DNA from: Typha latifolia
Lineage: Eukaryota; Streptophyta; Magnoliopsida; Poales; Typhaceae
DNA: 64,000 bases
Assembly (NCBI GenBank): GCA_019914945.1
Contig: CM034102.1
Coordinates: 11,955,501-12,019,500 of the forward strand
Direction: 5' to 3'
Positions 1 to 10,770 of the stretch are shown here, piece by piece. The translations under genes were made by a program, and so were the position numbers. The notes below the pieces were generated by a model. That model saw only the letters and a list, made by a program, of their open reading frames with translations, had not been told where the DNA came from and made no database searches. Numbering within the stretch: position 1 is the first letter of the stretch; every line of letters begins with the position of its first letter.

Positions 1-1379
1 TGTTGCTTGAGGATGCTTCGCAAGGGTCAGTCATTTAAATGTTTTCACCACATTTGGCGCATTTGATATTTGAAATGTCTTATTGTTTTCTTAGAGTTTC
101 AAGTTTACATTTTATGTAGTATTTCTAATTGTATGAACCTGAGCAGAATGGTTTTGTGGATCATTTGGTAACTGTGCTGTTGATCTGACGTATATCTAAC
201 TTTACTCCTCTAGCTATAAGCAGGTTTATTTTCTTTTTTTTATCTTAGGAGATTTTATCAACTGTTGCATGTCTTTTGTAGGATCATGTCTATTTTTCCT
301 AGGGCAAACTCAATTCCAAGTTAAGTTTAAACAATGGATAAAATGATATTCAAGTTTGCTCAAGCTTTAGAAGGAAAGAGTAAGAACTTAGGTATGTTAG
401 TAAGGACAAAAATGTGAAGGAAGCAAAGATGATAGGTAGGTCTTTATTTTCACACTTTATTTGATGGAAATTGCAAAAAATACATCCAGAATTGTCATTA
501 GAATCAGACATGTACTTTAAGTTATAAATCTATTAGAAGATTAATTTATGAGGTTGACAATTCTTCAAACAAAATGAAACTTGATGGCATTCCTTTTGAG
601 GTTTGGAGCTAATTACGTGATATATGATTTATTTAGTTGATGTGTCTTTTTAACAAAAACCAAGGTTGTAAGTGTCGCATGGCATGTCTTTTGCTGTGAC
701 ACATTTTTTGGCACAATAACTCAGTTGTGTTATCAATGTCACTTTACACCTCCTACCTTGTCGTGGTGATCACTTGCCTATGCTGCAGTCACCACACTAT
801 TCTGCAATTGTCGTTGTTTCAGAGAAGAGACATAAGACTCTGTTATAGGTGCTTCTCAATATTAGATTATCTTTGAGAGGAGATTACTGCCAGCAAATAT
901 CTTCAGTGATTCATTGCAGCAGATCGTTTGAGGATTGCCATTATGGACCTCCTCTAGGAGGCAGTTCTCAGTGCCAGATCGCCTCTAGCAGAGATGTCTA
1001 TATTCGTGGCATGCATAACCTTGCTTTAGACATATGTAAATAAGATAAGAGTCCATATTAATGTTCATGCCCAACCAAGGGTTGGAGTCTTTGCTGAACC
1101 AAATTGCTTTCAGTTGACGCTGACCCAATTTTGTAAGAAGTTGTGGCTTCGAATGCTAAAAAAAGGTTGATTTATCACTGACTGTGTTTACACCGCTGCT
1201 TTTGCAGGTTTGCCAATGCTGTTAATTCCACCATTTCTACATTGCATCCAATCCATTGTACCCGTGAAAGGAAAGTTGACATTGAGTTAGACTTGACAAC
1301 CATTCCAGCTTTTCTCGTCGTCTTTGCAATACTTTGGTTTGTCCTCAAACCAAGGCGTCCAAAGCCTAAGATTAATTGA
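1..1379 (+). CDS. 3' end of a gene for a C-terminally membrane-anchored protein (partial)
   Basis: Two coding exons are visible: 1-25, cut by the window start, and 1208-1379, ending in TGA. The first is followed by a GTCAGT donor and the second preceded by a TTTGCAG acceptor. The first ends with two bases of a codon and the second supplies the third, so the frame continues through LLEDASQ-GFANAVNST. The last exon gives 56 residues: a probably lumenal part with one Cys (HCTRERK), then a hydrophobic segment of about 16 residues (IPAFLVVFAILWFVL), then a short basic tail KPRRPKPKIN. This looks like the C terminus of a single-pass membrane protein with a short cytosolic tail. I do not recognise the family. 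Intron 26-1207 shows nothing else. The exon call rests on splice sites, phase and the hydropathy pattern; the function is unknown. Confidence 0.6.
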
Positions 1380-2880
1380 AGGATCTTACGTGCTGCAAAT
1401 AGAGCGAATTGTAAATCCTCGGATCAGGATGAATCGGGCGACAAATATTTCCTCCCTCTGCACACCATGTTCCCTAGCTGGAGTGAGTATAGTAATACTA
1501 TCAGCGATCATTGAATAGAAGCTAAGAAACAGTGGTATAAGTTAGCTAATGAGATGCCTCTAATTGAACATTAAGATGTTGTCAGTAAAGTGATATTCCT
1601 TGGCTAAATTATTGCTGTTTCTGAGTTGTTTTCTTTTTCTCATTCAGATAGATTAAATGTTTATTTTTAGAGAGAGCAATAGATAAATTATTGTGTATGG
1701 CATGAAACTATATTACCAGTATAGCTTCAAGAGTTAGGTTACAACGAACTGACATGCTAAACTTGTTGACATCCAATATCTCACATCTTTAAAGCAATTT
1801 GCAAGTGGTTTAACAAACTTACTGATACTCTATTTGTATGAAAAAGTGTTGTTTTGCAATTATATTGGAAAAGGTGGCGATTTGATTTTGATCGAGAGAT
1901 AATATCATTTTATTTATTATGGGATATTTAGAGGTTTTGTATTTTTTATTTGTCTAAAGTGTCTTTAGCTTATTATCATTGTAGATCTATGTACAGACTT
2001 GTGTTTTCCTGAGGTTAATATAGATTTTTTATTGCTCTCTTTAGTGAAATTGGTGCGAAAACTATTTTTAAGGCTGGAGGTGTTAAATCTCACTCCTCTA
2101 TTTTCTTATTTTCGCTGCCACCTCATTCTCTCCACCATATTTCATATCATTTTTAGTATTAGAATGTCTATGGATATGGTGCCTCTTGAAATCTATCCCA
2201 CCCCATATTTGTTTTTCGCCTGATGAATCACTACAAGAATATTGGAATGCTATGAATTCCGCACGTCAAATTTCAAGTCGCACGAGGAGATCATTGTTGG
2301 CAAGGGACAGGTAGAATTTTGTCACTACTACAGAATTCACGTAAGTTTGTTCAATGGATCATTCAATGATTCTTCTCAAAGATTAAAAATAAAAGGCAAA
2401 AGCATGTCTCTGTTGCTTTTAAAAAAAAAATAAAAAAAGGTTACGGGGAAGTTTTGGAAGTTTGAAATTTCAATTTTGGCTTTTTATTTCTATTAAAATC
2501 ACCAACAAATCCTCTTCTTTTCTAAATTTTTACCAAACTTAATAATAACTTAGAGATGCAACTATCACCATATTTGTATGCCTGACAACGAGCAAAAAAT
2601 TATCTTTAAAACAAAAGATGGATTGTATGAATGAATGGTCTCATGCATTTGTCTTGACTAATATATACATTTCACCTTAAACAGTGATTTAGCCACATAT
2701 TCACGTTCAGCGAGAACACTGCTCATGCTCAAAATGATTTGTAGCTTGACAATGACCCAATTTTATTATACTCAAAGCTTGAGTTTTTTATTTTTACCAA
2801 ACTAGCCCTCTTAATATTCTTTTTATGCATCTAATATACATTTCAAAACTTAGATGCCAGATTATGTGAGTCCAATTATC

Positions 2881-3095
2881 TAAAATTTTAAAAGTCACTA
2901 AATAAGCTGCTAAATTTAAGGAAAATAAGTTTTCATATAAGTTGAACAAGAAAAAGACTTTTAAATATAAGTTATGTTTCGGTTCAACAATTTATATGAA
3001 AATTTCTCTCCTAAAGTTAGTTGTTTATTTAGCAACTTTCAAATTTTCACACAAGTCACTGAACTAAAAAATAACTTATATTTAAAAATTATTAT
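2881..3095. repeat. Fold-back (MITE-like) inverted repeat
   Basis: The stretch 2881-2947 pairs imperfectly with the reverse complement of 2982-3047. Shared blocks include TTTTCATATAA and GTTGAAC. A second pair overlaps it: 2957-2987 matches the reverse complement of about 3060-3092 around TTTAAATATAAGTTAT. The two overlapping hairpins look like a small non-autonomous DNA transposon, or two nested or rearranged ones. I could not define a clean target-site duplication, so the superfamily is open. Confidence 0.55.
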
Positions 3096-3474
3096 CAGAT
3101 TTAGTGATTTTGCTCTTTCTCGACTATCATTTGGATCATTCCTCAGTATCTTTCCTATTTCTCATCTCTCCTCTCCTCTCTTCTCTTCTCTGGATCCTCT
3201 CCTCATTCATCCACTACAAAGATATTTTAGTCATTTAACCAAAATATCTCTACTGTTCGTATGTCATCAAGTGTAATAATATACTAATAAACTGGCTTAT
3301 AATCAAACATCATAGTAGCCAAAATTAGTACTAGCTCTCTCATGAAAGTTTGAAAAATGAGCATAGCTAAGCTAACATGAAAGTTATTAGACAAGTGAAT
3401 GATCCCTTAATTTTTATGCTACAAAATCATCATAAACAAAGGACATCTAAAAGCATTATCTTGGTGACAATTTG

Positions 3475-3495
3475 ATATATATATATATATATATA
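3475..3495. repeat. (TA)n microsatellite
   Basis: An uninterrupted alternating TA run of about 20 bases in the intergenic spacer. Confidence 0.9.
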
Positions 3496-4420
3496 CTGTT
3501 CCAATTACTAAATAGCTCTTTTAATTTAAAGAAGAAAAAAAAAATCTTTCATCCAATTAACATGAGTACCTCCAGACTTTAGTGACCCTATTTTTTATTC
3601 CAAATTCTCAAACTAGTTTCTTTGTATCTCAATGAATTATCCACCGGCTACCCTCAGGCATCATAGAACCCAAATAGCATATCACTAGTTCATGAAGTAG
3701 CATGGAAGAAAGAAACCCATTTATTAATACCAACCAGTACTGGAGAGTTGGCTCTATTCCAAGTTTCCAACCTCTCGCATACTTGACAAGGGCGTGCCAC
3801 TTCCATCATTCTATAGGCCTTCCAACAATGTCGTAAGGTTTCTTAGTTACTCACCAAACATTGGTTGTATTTAAGAGAATAAGTTCTAAACTTATTTACG
3901 GGACCATGCGACTTCTTATCCACATAAAATTATTTATATATATATAAATTATTGTTTGAGTTAGCAATTTTATTTAATAGGAATCGCCATATTTATGAGC
4001 AATTTTAGGTACATGAAAATGATAAATGTATATTAATCGTTGAATATATCATTCGGTAGTTTACACAGCAATATATATTTTACTATGGGTACCAAAGATT
4101 GCTCACCCAGTTAGCTTTTTTTTCCTTCTTCATTATCACTGAGTTTTGTTGGACATCATAATCTTAAGGCTTATTTTATTGGAGTTTCAAGGAGGACATC
4201 ATAATATTAAGGCTTATTTTATTGGATCTATTGTGAAGCAATTCTCAACCGAACCCCCCTCAGTTGTATTTTAAATTCAATTGCGAAGTCGCCAATGGAG
4301 ACAGCCATGCAAGACTAAACATTCTGAAGGTCCACAAATCAGTTTCTTTGTAAAGAATAAAATATTTCCTGTTCTTATGCACATATATATAGACATATAA
4401 TGCATAAGAAAACACGCCAA

Positions 4421-7400
4421 CTAGTTGGAACTGCTTACAGAATCACTTAGATCGTGGCCCATTGTCTCAAAAGGGAAGAGAGTTACTGCCAATCCTGCAA
4501 GAAAGAGTATGAATTCAAATAGAAGAATTGATTCCATTTGATGGCAGCTCTCTATCAAATTAACAGCCACAAGTGGACTAACAACCCCTCCAAGTCTCCC
4601 CACGGAACTTGCAATTCCAAGACCAGTTGAGCGGACTGATGTTGGATATGTCTACAAAGAAGACAAAAGAACTTGATTGAGATCAAAGGTTTTATAAGTC
4701 ACATTAAATTTCCTCAAGTAGGAGAAATTTGAACACTTGATTCAATAAAAGCATATCTAAGCAGTCATAGAGCTATTGCCCACTAAGCACAAATTTAGAC
4801 CACTGCATCATGAGAAAATTACAGGTAAGATAAAGTAAAATAAAATAAAAACTTTTCGCACCAAATAAGTCTGCAATTTGCATTGTGAAATGACTCAAAT
4901 AATAATCAACTGCTGGTCATCCATATATGCTGGAGAAAGCAGTAAGTAAGCCATAATTTTTCATCAAACTTTAATGAAATCCTGCATAAAGAGATCACTT
5001 TGCCAACTAAAGTTCATTAAATATTAAAGATACATTGTTTTCTTCATCCTTTCTTTATATATAAACCCTTTCACTATATTCCCTTGCAGGATCTTTTATT
5101 AGTGGAAAGTACCACTTCTAATTCTAGTTCACCACAGGCAGGGTGCAAAAGATAACTTACAACTACAAAAGATCCAGTCTACCGAAATCTTGAGTTATCC
5201 TAACAAGTACACAGCTGCTGAAAAGGATCACATATGCACATACCAGAAAACAAAAAAAAAAGGTTGCAAGTATAGAAATCAAGGTAAAATACATGAATAT
5301 ATGTATTATCAACACAGGTACAGTTATGTAGATGATGCTACATAATATAGATACATGACGACCGGGCCAATCTCACATAGAGACTGCTGATAGAAAGTTA
5401 GGTCCTAGGTGTAGAATGAATGCTGTGTTTGTGCCAGTTGCAGATTATTGTGGTAAAATAATTAGAAAGAGAAATTATAGTCACATGCCATTATGCCAAA
5501 CATATCAGTGTCCATGCAACAAGATGAGCCATCAGCTTTAACATGTTTCTGTAGTTTGACAATGAGCTTATAGAGAAGAAAATCTGCAAATCTATCTCAC
5601 AATCTCTGGACCAGATATATCAATATTAGATAATTCTATTTCATATTCGAAGTAGATCATATTCTTTATTTGATACAAATAGTTGAAGTGAACAGAAATT
5701 CAAGTCTATTTTACTTGGAATGTGAAGATATCATGCACTAACAGATAAATTTGACTTTCTGTATTGCGGTATGAGCTTAAGGAGAATGTGCCTTATGGCT
5801 GGCTCTTAGCCCCATCCTATATATACTACACATGCCACATATGTATGCAAAAATAGTATTACACTAAGTATGTTATCCATACATTGAATTGTCCTCCATG
5901 TAGTAGTTCATAAATGAAAATAATTTCTATGTATGTTACTTTACCCATTTATTCAACAATCAATCATCCTGAATTGTAAAATATAACTTTCACAAATATA
6001 ATATCAAACACAGTGAAGCATGCTACCTCTGGAGCAAATATATAAATAATATTAAAGCTTCCAGTGACGCATGTCCGAGCACCAAATAGAAGAGTAGTTG
6101 TTATTGCTTCTTTCTGATGAAATAACAGTGGAACTAGAAAAGCACAACTTATGAAAAGCATTGCCCACATTGAAATTTTGCGACCAACCCTGTCCACTAA
6201 TGCAGCTGAAACAAGCAACCCAGGAATCTCTGATGCAAGAAAAAATTTCAGATGTTACATAGTTAGACTTTACTAAATAGAAAATTGCTTAAATCTTTAC
6301 TATTAGGGAGAACAAAGAATATAGTTAAGAAAACCATACCTGCAAAGCTAGTTATGAATACATCCATGTAAAAGTTGGTATCCTGAAGGTGGTTTGAGTG
6401 CATTTCATTTTTTCTGCAGCTCCTATTCTCATCACTCAGTTTGGAGGTTAGCAAGACGATGCCATAATATCCAAAAGCATTCCCAAAGAAAACGATCCAG
6501 AGAAGAAGAGTCGATCTGATTAACTTAGGTGACAAAAGCTGACATAATGCACTGATGCCTGTGATTTTCAAGATCTTATCCTCATCAGTTATGGACTCAT
6601 GCTTTTCAAGTGTAATAAGATGCATGGCCTCTGAAGAATTAAGGATATCATCAACCTCTGTTCTCTTAGCAGAAGTAAGAATACCAGAAGGGAGAAGTGA
6701 GCTATTCATTCTAGCCATTGTTTCCAAAACATGCACTGCATCTTGTGTTCTGCCTCTCATGCAGAGATATCTTGGTGACTCGGGTGCAACACCATAGAAA
6801 ATTAGCAAAAGGAAGGATGGTAGGGAGGATACAGCTAGTAACCACCTCCAATTTGATATTGGCATGATAGCCTGAAAAATTGGAACATATTGGTAAAGGG
6901 GGAATATGGCATGAGAGTATTCTAAACCAGAAAATTTTAATTGGTTGAGTTGGAGAAAAAACAACTTTCAACAAGGACTGTAAGTGGATTTAAACAACTT
7001 CACCATAAAAACAGTTAATAAGTAATAAATTTTGGCATCAGAGATGATATATAACAATGCGAAGAGGTAGTCTATCTTTTGAATGAAGAAAGATCATATC
7101 TGGAGAACCAGCTAGAAAATGCATTCAGAACGTTCTAGAATTTTGTCCTTGTTGTGAAGACAAAAACCAACCACTGTCGTGGTTTAAGGTGCAAAAAAAA
7201 ATCAAAACAGATGCCTGTAGAAAAAGGCTAGATCAGGAAAAGGAACAGGACAGAACATAAAAATGCTTGTTATGTTCCATTTGAAATGTTTAACGTTATG
7301 AGGGGGACTGCTAACATATAGGAATATCAGTACATAGAGCATCAAATATTGACTCATATGAAATAAAATAAAAAAAATATAGGATTCACAACAAAGAATG

Positions 7401-8379
7401 TGTCAAGAGACATTTCTTATACAACTAGATGAAAGCGAACCAATAGAATGAAAAGCAACCATACCCATGCAAGTGAAGCCTCCAAGATTGTGCCAATAGT
7501 CCAAAAAGAGGAAAAAACAATCATCCAAGTACCTCTGTTTGGAGCAGGAATGAACTCCAAAAACCAAGAAGAAAGGACATGCCCACCACCCAATCCCACA
7601 CCAACAATAAAACGGAGGACGATTAAGCAGAGATAATTAGGTGAAAAGGCACTGAGGAAACCAGCTCCACTGGTAACTAGTGCCGTAAAGAGGAACCCTG
7701 TCCTGAAAAAGAGTAATAATACCTTTGAAGGTGTAAGACATCTCCGCAAAATCTTTAGTTATTATCGGAAATAGGTCAATCTAACGACATCTTAGCCTGA
7801 ACTTTTTTTAAAGAATAGGCTTTTTGAAGCTTATTCCGCAGTCAATTGTGTTTTCAGCATGATATCCATATTATTGGTAAGGAAGTTACTAAATTTACCA
7901 ATTAAAATCCAGCATATATGACCCTAATTCTGGCTCTCTCGTTTCCAATAATTTCACCAGAGATATGGGTTTTTTGTTAGAAAATCGTTAGAAGTGTATT
8001 ATTCAATGAGAAACAAGAGGAATTAATTAAAAAGAAGGAAGTCATAACAATTATTTGATCACAAGAATATCTATGAAGTCCTATGTACCCAAAAGAAAGA
8101 AAAAATTTACCTCCTCCCGTAGTTATCTGAAACTACGCCCCAAGAGTATGCCCCTACTAGCATGCCAACAAAAACAACACTTGTGATCAGAGACTCTTCA
8201 TGAGAAGAAAGCTTCCACTCTGCGTGAACAGCCGGGCCAACAAACGAAAGTAGCATCATTTCCATAGCTTCTGAAACCCAACCCATGCCGGAATAAACAA
8301 GAACTAGGGCTTGGAATCTCCCAAACCCCATGGACATGAGTGCATCATCCACTGTATAACTCTCTTTCTCATCCCCCAT
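4421..8379 (-). CDS. OCT7: Organic cation/carnitine transporter 7-like (MFS, NiaP-type)
   Basis: Complete gene, 490 aa, exons (transcription order) 8379-8111, 7702-7465, 6871-6340, 6229-6027 and 4651-4421 (TAG). All introns are GT-AG and all phases close. It belongs to the major facilitator superfamily, sugar/organic-ion branch. Visible motifs are [10 protein letters not shown] (about residues 81-90) after TM2, the paralogous DRVGRK (about 359-364) in the second half, and PESPRYL (about 199-205) before the central loop. The order of hydrophobic segments fits 12 TM helices and the length is normal for plant OCT7. Family knowledge: Arabidopsis OCT7 is a membrane carrier related to bacterial NiaP, which moves nicotinate; substrates here are inferred. 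The start is the first ATG before the conserved [18 protein letters not shown]. The last intron (4652-6026) is long and I see no element in it. Confidence 0.93.
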
Positions 8380-10139
8380 CTGCAAATTCCAGTCAAATTG
8401 CAACAGTAAAGCATCAGTAACCAAGGCAAATTGCAAATTGCATGACAATATTCTTCAGAATTTTACTTTTCTCCTCCTGTCTACTTTGCCGGATAAGATC
8501 TAATGATCTAAAAAGCTCCCTCCTCCTTTTGGCATTTGCAACCCCTCTGATTGCATATAAAACTACTATATTTGCTTCATTCGCAGTCCGAGAGATCAAA
8601 AAGGCTAATAGGAACGGGATGATTGATAAGTTTAACCGTTTCACGGGACTTACGTCGCTTGAAAAAGTAGCAAAACGCCCTTCAGAAGACCGAGAAATTC
8701 AATGCAGGTCGAATCGTATGATTCGATGTTTTTTCGGCGGAAAGTCGGAAAGTTGATAACGTACTGATAAATATGAAGTGGAAATTCTATAATTTACCCC
8801 CTGTTGTTAGGTAAAAATTGCTAACGTCTCCCTGGACATGACATAAGATCACATTACTTGTTTGACCCGTCCCGTGAAGTAAAACTGAATGGGTCGTGCA
8901 ATATGAGAGAAGCAATCAAAGCATATGCTTGTTAGAAAGAGTGGACTTTGAGGGCTACTATCGTACCTCTATTAACATGATTTAGTACTTACTTGCTTCA
9001 TATTTGGAGCCCAGAGTCCGGTGCACTCCAATGCACGGTGCTACATATATATTATAATAATAATATAATATATATTATTATATTAGCTATTTTAAATTAC
9101 TTAATAAATTATTTTAGCGTTATTATTTTTTATTAAAAAATATATGGTTAGAAAACTCTCATCGAGATCTTTAAAATAAGATTAATATTCAATAGTTTTA
9201 GAAGTAATTTTAAATTACTAATTTTTTAATCAAACGTATCGAAATTACATTACACGAAATAAATATCGAAATAAGCATTACATGTCATTAACTAAAAATA
9301 TCAAAATTACATTACCTAAAATAAGCAGAAATTAATCAAACATAATAAAAGCAATAGATGTTTAATATTCTGGTAAGTCATTTCCGTAGCCACCGGTTCC
9401 AATTCCGTAGCCACCTTCTCTTTCTTGACTGTGTTCACCTTCTTGCGATGAACCTCCGACTTGAAAATGAAAATGAATATTGCTTATGGAAAAGGCACGG
9501 AAATGAAGGAATATAAATTTTAATATAATTTTTATTTGATGTATTTCATTTTTAATGTATTTCATATCTAATATATTTTAATTTTTAATATTTACATTGG
9601 GGATAATTTTGAGTAATTATATTTTAGGATACATAATTTATTAGACTCATTTTTATAAATAAAAAAAAATTAAAATTAAAATTAACTCAAAAATAATTTA
9701 ATATTAGACTCATTTTAAAGGTCTCGATGAGACCTTTTCAATGGTATTATTTTTGTTAAAAAATGATTAGTAAAACTAATTATATACTCAGTTTAACTAA
9801 CTAAATTATTTAACAAAGGATACAAATGGAATTAAAATAATTGAATATAACAATTATTGGGCAATTTTGGTATTTTTAAAAAGTTGATATGACAAATGGA
9901 GTCCGGCTCCATTTTCATGGTGGGGATCCAAATTTGGAGCTCATTTAAAGCCCCATTAGAGTTCAACCGGGCTCCAAATTTGGAATTTGGAGCCTGGTTG
10001 GAGTTGCTCTTAGAGGAACCATATGGAGGTGGCCTCTTGCGAGCGAGGATGGGTTGCAGGTTTGGCACCACCTTCGATTTAATGGTTGTAGGCAAGTAAG
10101 AAAATTTTGAGTTGAAATTTTATTTATGACAAGTACAAT
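8380..10139. other. Upstream region of the transporter with a Harbinger-like remnant
   Basis: 8380 to about 8760 would carry the 5' UTR and promoter of the minus-strand transporter. Beyond it the DNA is very AT-rich. A sequence around TCATCGAGA at about 9155-9175 is repeated in inverted form around 9712-9733 (TCTCGATGAGACC), inside longer imperfect arms at about 9120-9200 and 9690-9780. At about 10003-10015 the minus strand reads AGAGCAACTCCAACC, which resembles the ends of plant PIF/Harbinger elements. I could not match a left end, so this is a probable transposon remnant, not a defined element. Confidence 0.4.
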
Positions 10140-10770
10140 TGTAACACCTCAAAAAAAATTCAAGTGGGTCATGCACTCTCTGTTGATTTTTAGCTCAAAT
10201 TTAGATTTCTACATTTTGCAGACTTGATGTGCCAATGCGTTCGAAAGGGCCCTGGGGCGTTCAAAGGCAATTTCCAAATAGAGATTGGGTGATGCAGGCG
10301 TTTGAATGGCCCAGCCGCGTTCGAACGCGAATCTGAACCCAAGAGCAAATTTGATGCAGGCATTCGAACAGGGCCTTGGCGTTCGAACGCCAGTCTACAT
10401 TTGCATTAGGCGCGTTCGAATGCCCCGCGGAAATCCCCAATTTGAACTATCCCTATAAATAGAAATGTTGGGTTTTAGGGCTTGGTGTGGGCATTTTGCA
10501 AGAGAGAAAAACTTATAGGAGAGAGCCACCATTGTTTGGAGTGAGATTAAATTTGTAAACTCTTTGTATTTAGTGATTTGCATAGTAAATTGAAGATTGC
10601 TCCGCCCGTGGATATAGGCATATTGCCGAACCACGTAAACCATGTCTCTCCCTCTTTTCTCTTTATGGTTTGCATCTATTTGGTGTTCATATTTGTGATT
10701 ACCTTGGGTATTTGAAGTGCTCTATAACTAACATCTTGTATTTGGATTTCTTATATTGATATTGATATTA
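10140..10770 (+). mobile_element. Probable LTR (solo or truncated) of a retrotransposon
   Basis: It starts TGTAACACCTC, a common plant LTR 5' end. A TATA box (CCCTATAAATAG, about 10451-10462) follows, and then a segment near 10605-10640 (CGTGGATATAGGCATA then GAACCACGTAAACC) of the kind seen in the R-U5 part of plant LTRs. The upstream part holds a cluster of GTTCGAAC-type palindromes (10239-10421). No polyprotein follows that I can recognise, and the 3' boundary is a guess. The orientation is inferred from the TATA box and the R-U5 segment. Confidence 0.5.

Larger units (their letters stand above)
1380..4420. other. Intergenic DNA between two convergent genes
   Basis: This holds the 3' UTR of the upstream gene and the 3' flank of the minus-strand transporter. 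I see no credible exon; the open frames here are short and AT-rich. The recognisable items are a fold-back element at about 2881-3095 and a TA microsatellite near 3475-3495, listed separately. Confidence 0.5.

Noticed and set aside
6555..6797. Plus-strand open frame opposite the transporter
   Set aside because: It is the antisense shadow of OCT7 exon 3.
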